Assembly: GCA_052043535.1 (NCBI GenBank)
Contig: JBQEQW010000012.1
Location: forward strand, 48,392 to 112,391
Reading direction: 5' to 3'
DNA from: Anaplasma sp052043535
GTDB lineage: Bacteria > Pseudomonadota > Alphaproteobacteria > Rickettsiales > Anaplasmataceae
DNA: 64,000 bases
In this document: in pieces, positions 25,197 through 34,481 of the stretch
Position numbering within the stretch: position 1 is the first letter of the stretch
How the letters are laid out: the number at the start of each line of letters is the position of its first letter
Notes under the pieces: generated by a model
Database searches by the model: none
Told to the model about the DNA's origin: nothing
Seen by the model: only the letters and a program-made list of their open reading frames with translations
Program-made: the position numbers and the translations under genes

Positions 25197-25568
25197 TCAC
25201 AGGTTGTCGCTGAAGTACTGTGCCTTGTCTAGGTCGTCCTTGTACTTTTCAGCATCCTCCATAGGAGGCTTTGAGGAGGTGACATTCTTCCACTGCTTGG
25301 AGAACTTGGCGTTCAGCTCGTAAAAGTGCCTCAAATTCTTCTGCCGGTCATTTAGCGCGCCATCATCCCCAGTAAGGACGTCCCCCATGAACTCGTCACT
25401 CGCTATGGCCTCCACTGGGCATTCAGGTATGCAGACCCCGCAATCTATGCACTGATCCGGGTCGATAACCAACATGTTATTGCCCTCGTAGAAGCAATCT
25501 ACCGGGCACACTTCGACACAGTCTGTGTACTTACACCTTATACACCTGTCTGTGACAAAATGGGTCAT
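25197..25568 (-). CDS. fdxA: Seven-iron ferredoxin FdxA
   Basis: A 123-residue electron-transfer protein of the 7Fe-8S type found in Alphaproteobacteria. The first cluster region has CIRCKYTDCVEVCPVDCF, binding a 3Fe-4S and one Cys of the other cluster, and the second CIDCGVCIPECPVEAI binds the 4Fe-4S cluster. The C-terminal 60 residues are a charged tail rich in Lys and Asp (DDLDKAQYF). It converges with nadA (gap about 20 bp), and its 5' side faces ilvC. Confidence 0.94.
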   Translation of the reverse strand: MTHFVTDRCIRCKYTDCVEVCPVDCFYEGNNMLVIDPDQCIDCGVCIPECPVEAIASDEFMGDVLTGDDGALNDRQKNLRHFYELNAKFSKQWKNVTSSKPPMEDAEKYKDDLDKAQYFSDNL

Positions 25569-25730
25569 AAAACGGGGGACAACTACGCCTCACCATGATA
25601 TGCTACTGCTGTCTGGGGGTCAAGGCTAATTAACAGGGCAAATCGGGGCGGGGTTTCTCTGAGTGAAAGGGCCTGCTGTGGCGCTTGTGTCTGCCAGACG
25701 CAGTTGGAAAGTCACCTTTTGGAGATTTAT

Positions 25731-26723
25731 ATGAGGGTGTACTCGCACACCGATCCCAGCTATATAATTGACAAGAAACTTTGTATAGTTGGCTACGGCT
25801 CTCAGGGTACTGCTCAGGCCATGAATCTGCGCGACAGTGGGGCAAATGACATATCCATTGTTTTATACGATGGGTCGCCTAGTGTTGGTAGAGCAACGCG
25901 GGATGGATTTCACGTAGATGTTTCAGGCACATCGGTACAAAATGCCGATGTTGTGATCATGTTGGCTCCTGATGAATTGCATCAGAAGATATGCAAAGCT
26001 CTGGCCGAGTATTTCAAGCCCGGGCAGGTGATCATGTTTGCCCATGGGCTAAGTGTGTTATACAACTTGGTCGCTCTGCCGGAGTTTATGGATGTATGCC
26101 TTGTGTCCCCCAAGTCGGTGGGCACTGAGGTCAGGAACCAATATCTTACCGGCAAGGGGGTTGCGTGCTGCCTCTCGGTACTGCAGGACCGCAGCGGAAA
26201 CGCACAAACGGTGGCGGATTCATATGCAGCGGCGGTCATGCTTGGTAATTTGATAATTGAGACCTCTTGCAAGGAGGAAACGGAAGCGAATTTGTTCTCT
26301 GAGCAGGTGGTATTATGCGGAGGTGTTCCGTCACTAATCAAGGCCGCCTTCGAGGTCATGATTGGTGCGGGAATATCACCAGAGCTTGCGTACTTGAACT
26401 GCCTACACGAGATGAAGCTAATCACTGACCTGATGTATCACCGGGGGATGTACGGCGTTTTGAGCAACGTTTCGAGCGTAGCCGGATACGGTGCTGTCAC
26501 CGTGGGGGACAGGCTCATAAACAGCCGCGTAAAGCTGGAAATGCAAAAAACGCTGAGCAAAATACGCAGCGGCGACTTCTTTCAGGAGCTTGCCAAAATG
26601 CCAAACCTGCGGCGCACTATGCAGGAGTATTTCAATACACTAAAGGACCACCCAATCGAGGTTGTAGGGGCGAAAATAAGACACTTGATGAAGCTGGAAG
26701 AACCCCAGGGGTGGACCGACTAA
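25731..26723 (+). CDS. ilvC: Ketol-acid reductoisomerase homologue with altered metal site
   Basis: IlvC normally isomerises and reduces acetolactate in branched-chain amino acid synthesis. The 330-residue class I protein has the NADP motif GYGSQGTAQA near residue 22, VSPKSVGTEVR, CLHEMKLI and the knotted C-terminal domain. Yet KEETETDLFGEQ of active enzymes is KEETEANLFSEQ here (Asn187 for the metal-binding Asp) and AYFECLHE is AYLNCLHE (Asn223 for the metal-binding Glu); Glu191 and Glu227 remain. The ATG at 25731 with GGAG upstream fits the family start; an earlier in-frame codon would add nine residues. Catalysis is therefore doubtful. Confidence 0.9.
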   Translation: MRVYSHTDPSYIIDKKLCIVGYGSQGTAQAMNLRDSGANDISIVLYDGSPSVGRATRDGFHVDVSGTSVQNADVVIMLAPDELHQKICKALAEYFKPGQVIMFAHGLSVLYNLVALPEFMDVCLVSPKSVGTEVRNQYLTGKGVACCLSVLQDRSGNAQTVADSYAAAVMLGNLIIETSCKEETEANLFSEQVVLCGGVPSLIKAAFEVMIGAGISPELAYLNCLHEMKLITDLMYHRGMYGVLSNVSSVAGYGAVTVGDRLINSRVKLEMQKTLSKIRSGDFFQELAKMPNLRRTMQEYFNTLKDHPIEVVGAKIRHLMKLEEPQGWTD

Positions 26724-26757
26724 GGCACACCTGCAGAACGCAAGGAAAGGCGTGACC

Positions 26758-28980
26758 TTAGGGCTGTGAATCCTTCTCCCGGTCCTCCTGGGCAGCATCA
26801 GTGGGTGCACCTGCTTCCTCTTTTGGATACGGATCCTCGTCAACCTGCGTGTCCTCGAAACCTGTATCATCTGCTGCAAAGTCTTCATAAGGAAGAGCTT
26901 CGTCGTCTTCCATGCCATCTGTCCCACCGGCTGCTGTATCTTCATCCCAACCAGCACCCTGCTCGTCGCTGCCTAAGCTGCTTTCCTCATAATAGTGGTC
27001 GACATCCTCATCGCTCACATCATCCAGACCTGCAGCGTCGAGCAATTCGTCTTCTTCCTCTATTGCGTCTAGGCCTTCCATATACTCGCTGTCTTCACTC
27101 TGCGCGAGATCCTCCTCTAGCTCTTCTGTGAGATCACCTCCAGCTACCTCTGCTGGACTATCCTCCACGGGGGGTAGAGCCTCTTGCTCACCTTCTGTTG
27201 GTGGCATCTCTTCCGATACGGCCCCGTCATCCTCCACAAGCTCATTTGCTCTTGCCTTTTCCGGATTATAGGGCTCTTGTGTCGGGACAAATGAGCTCTT
27301 GAGTATTTTTTTCGTAAAGGCCTTGTCTTCGTAGTACTTAATCTTCCTTGACTTTATAGGGTACGTGGACTCGATCAGAAGAATCTGCTCATCTTTAGGG
27401 AGCATAATCACTTCCTGGGGCAGCAACAAAGCCCGCTGCGTGTCAGAAATGTGTAGAGAACGCGACGCAGGATTCAGGTCCAAAAACTTCGGTCTGTTGA
27501 GTGACTCCTGGCTTACAGTCTTGTTACCTATAAGCTGAGAGATCAGGTTTGCAGTTTCGATGTTGTTTGCTGCAAACGTAATTCTGTATGTGGAATTTGA
27601 CAGGAAGGAGTTCATCCCCGCTTCCTCATATATCCCCTTCAGCTGTTCAGTATCTTGTATGATCAAGAACAGTCTTACCCTATAACCACGGAAGTAAGCG
27701 ATACCGCTCTGGAATTGCTCCATCTTACCCAAAGTCGGGAACTCGTCCATCATGAAGAGTACCCCGTATGGTTCATCCTCTGAAGGCAGTGACCGACACA
27801 AGAACTCAGTCGCTTGCTGGTAAAACACCTGCATCAAAGGCCGAAGCCGAGTCAGGTTGTCAGGTGTTACCCCAACATACACGGTGATCCGCTTCTTCTT
27901 GAAATCCTGTATGTTAAAGTCACTGGACGCGGTGGTGGTATCGATGAGAGGGTTAGCCCACAGTTCCAGTGAAGAGTTCATCGTCGATACAACACCCGAT
28001 CGTTCCTTGTCTGCTTTTTGCAGAAAGGCGGCTATGTTCATGTACGCTACTGGGTGGATTTTCTTTCCTATGGTATCCAAAACGACGGCCAGGTTGTAGA
28101 CAACGTCGTCACTACGCATGGTTCTAACAACTTCACCAAACGACTTGACCTTCTCCGGTACTGCCACCAGATACAGCACGACCCCTACGAACAAACTGCG
28201 GGCCTCGTTGTACCAGAAGTCCTGCTCGGGCATGATTAGGTTTGCTATCTTCTGCACGTCATCCACCATTTGGCCAGGCTTAGTACTTATCCAGTCTAAT
28301 GGGTTATAACAGTGACTTATGCCGTCCGGCTGGGCTGGGTTCCATACATAGACCTCCTGGCCAATTTTCTTTCTCCACCCACTGGTGAGGTCATAGTTTT
28401 CCAGCTTTATATCGTGCACCACCAAAGAGTCCTCCCAGAACAGGAGGTTTGGAATCACAAACCCCACACCTTTACCGGAACCTGTAGGCGCGAAGAGCAG
28501 AGCGTGCTGGTACCCATCTGCAACCAGATATCCTCTCTGGTCTTTCCCAAGTAAGATCCCCTTCCTGCTCCGCAGGCCTATTTTCCGTATATCTCGCTCG
28601 GACGCCCACCTGGAGTCACCATGCAACGCCTCCTTTTTCTTGAAAGGCCGCCACTCTATCAGAATATGTCGCGTGTTCCAACATACGGTACCAAGCAAAC
28701 CTACAGGCGCGAAAAAAGAGAGCCACAGCTTCAACGAATTGGCGACGCCATAAAGCTTCGGATTGACCCACCAACCGTGAACGTAATTAAAGATTGTGGG
28801 CCACAACCGCATGGGGAAATCGGCTATGCTTGGGTTGAGAGCGTTAAAGTCCAAATATTCAAGCCCCCACATAGACAAAACAAAAAGCGCCCCGGAGATG
28901 TAGAAGCAAAACTCCAGAATGAAAAATAGCCCGAAGACGAACACTAAGACGTTCCGTATGTGATTAGAGCTACTGTGCAT
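26758..28980 (-). CDS. virD4: Type IV secretion coupling protein VirD4 with acidic C-terminal tail
   Basis: VirD4 is the inner-membrane ATPase that recruits substrates to the type IV secretion channel. The 740-residue protein has two N-terminal transmembrane segments (about residues 10-36 and 78-100), Walker A APTGSGKGVGF near 160, Walker B FMMDEFPTLGKME near 420, and a conserved core ending near residue 568. The last ~172 residues are rich in Glu and Asp, with few basic residues, and look disordered. It is the last gene of the vir block, about 50 bp after virB11. Confidence 0.95.
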   Translation of the reverse strand: MHSSSNHIRNVLVFVFGLFFILEFCFYISGALFVLSMWGLEYLDFNALNPSIADFPMRLWPTIFNYVHGWWVNPKLYGVANSLKLWLSFFAPVGLLGTVCWNTRHILIEWRPFKKKEALHGDSRWASERDIRKIGLRSRKGILLGKDQRGYLVADGYQHALLFAPTGSGKGVGFVIPNLLFWEDSLVVHDIKLENYDLTSGWRKKIGQEVYVWNPAQPDGISHCYNPLDWISTKPGQMVDDVQKIANLIMPEQDFWYNEARSLFVGVVLYLVAVPEKVKSFGEVVRTMRSDDVVYNLAVVLDTIGKKIHPVAYMNIAAFLQKADKERSGVVSTMNSSLELWANPLIDTTTASSDFNIQDFKKKRITVYVGVTPDNLTRLRPLMQVFYQQATEFLCRSLPSEDEPYGVLFMMDEFPTLGKMEQFQSGIAYFRGYRVRLFLIIQDTEQLKGIYEEAGMNSFLSNSTYRITFAANNIETANLISQLIGNKTVSQESLNRPKFLDLNPASRSLHISDTQRALLLPQEVIMLPKDEQILLIESTYPIKSRKIKYYEDKAFTKKILKSSFVPTQEPYNPEKARANELVEDDGAVSEEMPPTEGEQEALPPVEDSPAEVAGGDLTEELEEDLAQSEDSEYMEGLDAIEEEDELLDAAGLDDVSDEDVDHYYEESSLGSDEQGAGWDEDTAAGGTDGMEDDEALPYEDFAADDTGFEDTQVDEDPYPKEEAGAPTDAAQEDREKDSQP

Positions 28981-29030
28981 GGCTTACTAACTGGGGGACT
29001 TCTACGTCGGGTAACCGCATAGCTTGAAGT

Positions 29031-30029
29031 CTAAGCATGGCCCTGTGAACTTTTGGTGAACAGGATCTCCGCAACGTGTCTTACCCCCCCTGGCTCCCTC
29101 TTCAGTTGAATTATTACATCCACTATGTTAGTGACGTAGTTAACTATTTGCTCAGGTGGAAGTCCCAGGTCCGCCTGCATTACCATAAGCTTAAGCTGTT
29201 CTATAGCCATTTTCGGAGTGTCCGCGTGTAGTGTGGATATAGAACCAGGATGCCCAGTGTTAATCGCCCGCAGGAAGCTAAACGCCTCTGCACCCCGCAA
29301 CTCCCCGACGATTATCCTATCAGGCCTTAACCTGAGACACGCCTCTATCAAATCCTGGGTGGTGACCTTGGCGCGTCCTTGTCCACCTTTAGACGCAAGC
29401 AAATGCACTCTGTTCGCGTGGTCTAGCACTATTTCCCTGGAGTCTTCCACCGTTATTATTCTCTCCTCCCTGGGGATCACGCGAAGAGCTGCGTTCGTGA
29501 ACGTGGTTTTTCCGGTTGATGTACCGCCACTGACTACGATATTCTTCTTGCTTGTGACGGCGAGCTCTATGAAACGCTTGATATCTCCCTGTTGGAGCAA
29601 GGCATCTAACTCCTGATTTACAACATCTCTAGTTGCGTCTACGCGCTTAGCTACGTGCGAAAACGCGCCCATCTTTTCGTAGTCGTCTAGGGACAACTGC
29701 ACCGTAGAGGGTTTTCTTATAGACAGCACCACCTTGTCGCTCTCACACGCAGGTGGAAAAACCACCTGCACACGGAACCCGTTGGGGAGAGACGCGGACA
29801 AAAGAGGGGTCTCCTCACTGAGTTGCTGCTCGGTTGCCTGCGCAACCAGCCTGCCTAAGGCCTTCAGGTGGGACAGCGTGAGACTCTCGACCTTCTCGCA
29901 CCGTATATCCCCCCTGTTTTCTACCCAGACCTCCCTTGCCTTGTTGATCGAGATTTCGTTGACGCCCTCTTCGTTGAAAATGTCCTGTAAGGGCTCCAAA
30001 TATGTCTCTAACGCAGCGTATCCTGTCAT
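29031..30029 (-). CDS. virB11: Type IV secretion ATPase VirB11
   Basis: VirB11 is the hexameric traffic ATPase at the base of the secretion channel. The 332-residue protein has the N-terminal EPLQDIF...VNEISIN region, Walker A GGTSTGKTTFTN near residue 172, the Asp box VEDSREI, the His box LRLRPDRIIVGELRG near 235 and GHPGSISTLHAD near 260. The frame continues eight codons upstream; the ATG at 30029 is chosen because it starts next to the conserved region. It is about 85 bp after virB10. Confidence 0.95.
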   Translation of the reverse strand: MTGYAALETYLEPLQDIFNEEGVNEISINKAREVWVENRGDIRCEKVESLTLSHLKALGRLVAQATEQQLSEETPLLSASLPNGFRVQVVFPPACESDKVVLSIRKPSTVQLSLDDYEKMGAFSHVAKRVDATRDVVNQELDALLQQGDIKRFIELAVTSKKNIVVSGGTSTGKTTFTNAALRVIPREERIITVEDSREIVLDHANRVHLLASKGGQGRAKVTTQDLIEACLRLRPDRIIVGELRGAEAFSFLRAINTGHPGSISTLHADTPKMAIEQLKLMVMQADLGLPPEQIVNYVTNIVDVIIQLKREPGGVRHVAEILFTKSSQGHA

Positions 30030-30113
30030 ACAAGCACACACAACACCCAACACACAGCGAGCGCCCCCGCCCGCCGAGGGATTTCACTTACCTAACCCCC
30101 CTAACTCGCGCCC

Positions 30114-31466
30114 TTACCTCCTTATGGCGTCCTTGGGGAATACTATGTCCTGGTTCACAAATACCTTCATTATGGTTCCCTGGTCAACATAAATGGTTGG
30201 TTTGGCATCAGAGTACTTCTTAATCAAGGACTTGATGGACTCAGAGAAATCCTTCACAGCATCAGAGACGATCTTGACCGGCAGAGTAGTTGTCTCTGCA
30301 GCAGACGTCTTCTCTCCCCCTTCTCCCTCCTTAGCGGCGGTAGTCGGAGCAGTAGTGGTCTTGGTCCTGATAGGCTCTTCGCTGACTTTAGGTATCTTCG
30401 AGGTTACGAATGCAGTACCTAGAGAAACCCCGGCGAGCAGAATCGTGGATGTCAGAGCGCTTCCCACCTTGCTATCCACGACCCCTGAGGTACCATTCCT
30501 TCCCAGCTCATCCGTACCCCCAGAGTTTATTTGAATGTCTATACCATGAGGCAGGATTACCCTGGACCAACTCACGCTGACTCTGGTGCTGTTTCCGGCG
30601 CCGTCGAAGAAGTAACTACCTATCAACCTGGATCCTTTGGGTATCATGACATCGTTACCAGCCTCAGCGTACACATCTCTGGATACGATGGCTCTCAGCA
30701 CCCCTGGCATGTCAGAGTTGATAGCCGTCTCCAGGACCGCGTCTATCATATGCCCTTGGAGGATCACGTGCCCGGGATCCCCGACCCTGGTCGCACTGAC
30801 GCTAGGTGAGCTTGTGCCTTCGAGTGTATCCCACGACTTGAAACGGCCGTCAGTACCTGAACCACCGGCTTCAGCTCCTTCTGTGCCACCACCTAGTGCT
30901 ATCATAGGTGAGCCACGTCTCTCCCTGTCATACCCGTAGGAGGACGATGAGGAATAATCCGGTGTCGGCCCAGCTTGACCGTACGGCATAGGTATATTAT
31001 GAGCAAAATCGTCATCGAAAGAGGGTTCCGGCTCAGCCTCTTTTTTACTAATGGTGGGAGGCAGCAGTTCCTTAGTTTCCTCAACGTCTGTAGGAGCAGT
31101 CTCCTCCTTTTTCTTCTTGCTTATCCTAGCCAGTGTTGGTAACTCAGGGGCGCTAGGCATTACCAGGGGAGGTAGCTCTGGCAGTTTTGGAGGTGGGGTC
31201 AGAATTCTGGGTGCAGTCTCTTGTGCGGGAACTTCTGACTCTTTGAGCAGCTTCTCTATGTTCTCCTGCTTCTCCACAACCTGACGAGGCTCCTCAGCCT
31301 GCTCTTTTGTGTCATCACTGTGGAAAAAGACATAATACCCTATTCCAGTAACAGCACACGCCACCAAAACTATAAACAGCTTCTTGCTTTTGTGTACCCC
31401 GACTACGTTGACGCTTTCCTCCATGCCCTCATCGTAGCCACCACCGCCCTTGGTTTCTTCTGACAT
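30114..31466 (-). CDS. virB10: Type IV secretion core protein VirB10
   Basis: VirB10 spans inner membrane, periplasm and outer-membrane core complex. The 450-residue protein has a cytoplasmic N-terminus (about 27 residues), one transmembrane helix (KKLFIVLVACAVTGIGYYVFF, about 29-49), a long Pro/Glu/Lys-rich periplasmic linker (about 60-210), and the TrbI-like barrel domain with VILQGHMIDAVLETAINSD, IPKGSRLIGSY and VSWSRVILPHGI. The linker is highly variable in this family. It lies 24 bp after virB9, in the same operon. Confidence 0.95.
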   Translation of the reverse strand: MSEETKGGGGYDEGMEESVNVVGVHKSKKLFIVLVACAVTGIGYYVFFHSDDTKEQAEEPRQVVEKQENIEKLLKESEVPAQETAPRILTPPPKLPELPPLVMPSAPELPTLARISKKKKEETAPTDVEETKELLPPTISKKEAEPEPSFDDDFAHNIPMPYGQAGPTPDYSSSSSYGYDRERRGSPMIALGGGTEGAEAGGSGTDGRFKSWDTLEGTSSPSVSATRVGDPGHVILQGHMIDAVLETAINSDMPGVLRAIVSRDVYAEAGNDVMIPKGSRLIGSYFFDGAGNSTRVSVSWSRVILPHGIDIQINSGGTDELGRNGTSGVVDSKVGSALTSTILLAGVSLGTAFVTSKIPKVSEEPIRTKTTTAPTTAAKEGEGGEKTSAAETTTLPVKIVSDAVKDFSESIKSLIKKYSDAKPTIYVDQGTIMKVFVNQDIVFPKDAIRR

Positions 31467-31490
31467 CGTCTAAACTCAACTGTTAAACTT

Positions 31491-32345
31491 TTAAAGCACC
31501 TTATTCACAACTCCAACACTACCATTGCCGTAATCAAGGTGCAGTTTTTTGTGCACCCCCTCGATTATCACATAGCCGTTCAACAACAACATCCTGCAGG
31601 GCACCTTCTTCCCACCATGCCTTCCCACAGAGAATATTTTCGGGATTACCTTATTGTTCCCATGAAACCGAAAATACGTAAGCATCCCATCGTCGAATGT
31701 CATCACTGGCACTATTTGCTCATCTGCGTTGCTGGCAGAAAACTCGTAATTTCTACTGGTATCGTTAGGCCTTATAGTAACCTCACCTCCCTTCGCAGGA
31801 CTTCTCACTAGGCTTGGAGCTGAGAGGTCTGACAAACCAACGTTCAAGAGGTCAAACTCTCTGTTGCTGTCGGGGTAGTAGAAGCGCACAACATACGCAA
31901 GATCTGACAACGGAGATCCTGCCCTGCCTATAACATCAGCCCCTTGCGCGACGGCCGCTCCCGCGACGCCACTAGGGCTGGACCTCGACACCAAGTCGAA
32001 GGCATAACTGCGCCCCTTATTGGTTTCTACCAGCATGTTGGTTGTGCCTTCCCTCTCCAGCGGTACGATAAACAGCTTGTTATCCACAGGTTTCACCTTC
32101 CAGTGAGTGCTATCCCCCATCGCCATCACCTTTATGGTCTCGCCCTTGGAGAACTCTATGTAGGAATGGTACCCGTAATTAAACACGACTGTGAATATCT
32201 CGTTCGGACTGTACACAAAGGTTTTAATCCTACTGTCCACCGATATAGGTGCATCCCTACCAGCAGAAACAGCCCAAGTCGAACCTCCAGCGAAAACAAC
32301 AGCCAACAAAGTTGACAACGCAACCAAGCTTCTATAAAAATTCAT
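31491..32345 (-). CDS. virB9: Type IV secretion outer-core protein VirB9
   Basis: VirB9 binds VirB7 and VirB10 in the periplasmic core of the channel. The 284-residue protein starts with a Sec signal peptide (about residues 1-28, ending near STWAVSAG), followed by the RIKTFVYSPNEIFTV and YIEFSKGETIKVMAMGD motifs of CagX/VirB9 N-domains and a C-terminal beta domain with FDDGMLTYFRF, KVIPKIF and VPCRML. It overlaps virB8 by 14 bp, a sign of translational coupling. Confidence 0.95.
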   Translation of the reverse strand: MNFYRSLVALSTLLAVVFAGGSTWAVSAGRDAPISVDSRIKTFVYSPNEIFTVVFNYGYHSYIEFSKGETIKVMAMGDSTHWKVKPVDNKLFIVPLEREGTTNMLVETNKGRSYAFDLVSRSSPSGVAGAAVAQGADVIGRAGSPLSDLAYVVRFYYPDSNREFDLLNVGLSDLSAPSLVRSPAKGGEVTIRPNDTSRNYEFSASNADEQIVPVMTFDDGMLTYFRFHGNNKVIPKIFSVGRHGGKKVPCRMLLLNGYVIIEGVHKKLHLDYGNGSVGVVNKVL

Positions 32346-33018
32346 CGTCTGCCCTATAGTAAGTAATCTGAAATCCCAGGGGATTCACCTGCCTGTCTTG
32401 GTCGTTCATTTCAAGAGAGGAGTACTTGAAGGATAGAGTGGCTATTCTGTCCCTCTTGGTGACAGATCCACTGTGGTTGGTAAATTCTAGAGAAAACCGC
32501 ACCTGCACATTTCCTGCGCTTAAGTGCTGCAACGACCGCACCTTCAGGGTGCCGGATACCACGTCAGAGTATAATGCCATTGGGCTCGAAGGGTTGCTGG
32601 GCCTTATCCAGTTACGAAACTCGCCGTAAGCCTCCTGCGCGGAAAGCAGGCGCACTTTGGTGTAGTAGTTATACTGGAAGTTGTTCGGGTCATAAAGTTC
32701 CCGCGCTCGGACATACTCGACTATGAAGTAATTACTCAGCACCTCATCTGCGGAGTACTGCTTCACTGTAATGGGGTTCACTAACGTGGTGATGCCTGAC
32801 TTCTTTTCTATCTCAACCACGAACGGCTCAATCGTTCTGGTCTTTCCTATTCTAAAGATAACGAAAGTGCTCACTGCAATGCAGGATACGGATAGCACAA
32901 CGAGGAAGAGAAGAATGTTCCGTTGTACCGTGACCGAACTATACCTGTCATGGTACCAGTCTCTGGTATCCGCTGAGACAGCGGCGTCACCCCTCTTCAC
33001 GAACCCAAAAATGCCCAT
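32332..33018 (-). CDS. virB8: Type IV secretion inner-membrane protein VirB8
   Basis: VirB8 nucleates assembly of the secretion machine at the inner membrane. The 228-residue protein has a short cytoplasmic region (about 35 residues), one transmembrane segment (ILLFLVVLSVSCIAVSTFVIF, about 35-56) and a periplasmic NTF2-like domain with SNYFIVEYVRARELYD and FNYYTKVRLLSAQEAYGEF. The fold and order VirB8-B9-B10 are standard. It is the first vir gene of the block; ribA lies about 120 bp upstream and may share a transcript. Confidence 0.95.
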   Translation of the reverse strand: MGIFGFVKRGDAAVSADTRDWYHDRYSSVTVQRNILLFLVVLSVSCIAVSTFVIFRIGKTRTIEPFVVEIEKKSGITTLVNPITVKQYSADEVLSNYFIVEYVRARELYDPNNFQYNYYTKVRLLSAQEAYGEFRNWIRPSNPSSPMALYSDVVSGTLKVRSLQHLSAGNVQVRFSLEFTNHSGSVTKRDRIATLSFKYSSLEMNDQDRQVNPLGFQITYYRADDEFL

Positions 33019-33138
33019 ACAAACCTGCCGAAATCAAAACAGGAGGTCAGGAAAACCCCCTTGAAGATATGCGATATGTCCGCACAATACACGAACACAA
33101 CCTACAACGCTTTTATTTACATCAAGTTAACAGGAAAA

Positions 33139-34251
33139 TCATCCGCAATCAACGTGACCAAGCCGTTTTCTTTTTGTTTTCAAGTAGCTACTGTTGTGAG
33201 GGTTGGCCTCTACAGAGAGTGGTACCATTTCTGTGACGTTAAACCCGTGCTGGCGCATTCCCAGGACCTTACTTGGGTTGCTTGTGAGCATTTTGAATTC
33301 GGTAATTCCTAAGGCATCTAGGATATAAGCTGCAGGGAGGAAGACCCTCTCATCATCATTGAACCCCAAAAATCTGTTTGCGTCAACGGTGTCGAACAAC
33401 CCCTGACCCTGCAGGTTGTAGGACCGTATTTTGTTTGTGATCCCGATGCCCCGTCCTTCTTGTGAGATGTACAATATCACTCCCCCATCCGTGCTGCCTA
33501 GTAGTTGTATAGCCAGCAACAGCTGACCCCGACAATCACATGCCAAACTCCCCAGAAGATCACCCGTGTAACACGAAGAATGTAGTCGCACTATGGGATT
33601 CCGAAAGTCGGGATTTCCTACGATTATAGCGTAGTGTTCTGGCTCCACCATGTTTGATCGGTATACGAGTATTTTTGATGCTACGTGGTCATGTAGGAAA
33701 AGGTCCGACCTGCAAACTTCATGGAGGCTGTATCCGCTATGGTAGCTACAGAACGTAGTGTATGACAGAGATAAGATGTTGTTCTGTGTACACCACAGCC
33801 TCATAGCTTCATCGTCTTTGAAGTCCATGTCTACGATCAGGGCAGATGGCAGGACTGTTGCCAACTTCATGAGGCCTATTGCGTAATCATCCAAGAGGTT
33901 GGCACTGTTGACTATTTGTGCCTTGGGCAAGACGCTTGGGCACGCAGTCAAGAAGGCGTGGATCTCCGCGAGCGTAAGTCCGGCCACCGGCGTCCTGGAG
34001 AGCACGCGTTTTCCGGTGATGAACTCTGTTCTGTTGGCCGTCAGCAGCAAGTACATTCCGTTGGAAAGCGAAGCAAGTGTGGCCAGAGAGTGTTCTTCGA
34101 GTAGCTCGCTTGCAAAGACCAACGCGTACCTGGAGCCGTGATAGAGCACAACCGGCGCTCGACGCCTTATTTCCAGCACTGACCTTACTACAAGATTATT
34201 ACCGAGGCCAAAAGCCTCGCCAACTGGGTTGCCCATTACACTCGGATCCAT
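33139..34251 (-). CDS. ribA: GTP cyclohydrolase II with degenerate RibB-like N-terminal domain
   Basis: RibA opens GTP in the first committed step of riboflavin synthesis. The C-terminal half shows the zinc site HSSCYTGDLLGSLACDC, YISQEGRGIGITNKIRSYNLQ, DTVDANRFLGF and LTSNPSK. The N-terminal half (about 190 residues) resembles a bifunctional RibBA protein in layout but lacks the DDEDRENEGD active-site motif of RibB, so it is probably inactive. The open frame begins inside tRNA-Leu(GAG); the ATG at 34251, just 7 bp past the tRNA, is the first usable start, with another ATG at 34236. Position before virB8 matches other Anaplasmataceae. Confidence 0.92.
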   Translation of the reverse strand: MDPSVMGNPVGEAFGLGNNLVVRSVLEIRRRAPVVLYHGSRYALVFASELLEEHSLATLASLSNGMYLLLTANRTEFITGKRVLSRTPVAGLTLAEIHAFLTACPSVLPKAQIVNSANLLDDYAIGLMKLATVLPSALIVDMDFKDDEAMRLWCTQNNILSLSYTTFCSYHSGYSLHEVCRSDLFLHDHVASKILVYRSNMVEPEHYAIIVGNPDFRNPIVRLHSSCYTGDLLGSLACDCRGQLLLAIQLLGSTDGGVILYISQEGRGIGITNKIRSYNLQGQGLFDTVDANRFLGFNDDERVFLPAAYILDALGITEFKMLTSNPSKVLGMRQHGFNVTEMVPLSVEANPHNSSYLKTKRKRLGHVDCG

Positions 34252-34257
34252 GAATGA

Positions 34258-34342
34258 TGCGGTTAAGAAGACTCGAACTTCCAAGGCCTATACGGCCACA
34301 GCGACCTCAACGCTGCGTGTCTACCATTTCCACCACAACCGC
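34258..34342 (-). tRNA. tRNA-Leu (anticodon GAG)
   Basis: An 85-nt class II tRNA on the minus strand: acceptor GCGGTTG / TAACCGC with discriminator A, anticodon stem CAGCG / CGCTG around TTGAGGT (anticodon GAG), a long variable arm (TGGCCGTATAGGCCT-type hairpin) and T-arm GAAG-TTCGAGT-CTTC. CCA is not encoded. ribA follows immediately on the same strand. Confidence 0.96.
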
Positions 34343-34481
34343 GCGACATCAGCAATGATAGAAAAGGCAAATCTGCTTGTCAATAAACGGAACACAAGAG
34401 CGCCACAAGCCGCAAGCGCCGTACTCCTACTCTAGACCCGTACACACTGTACACTCGTGACTCCCTTCGCGCAGAGGGACA

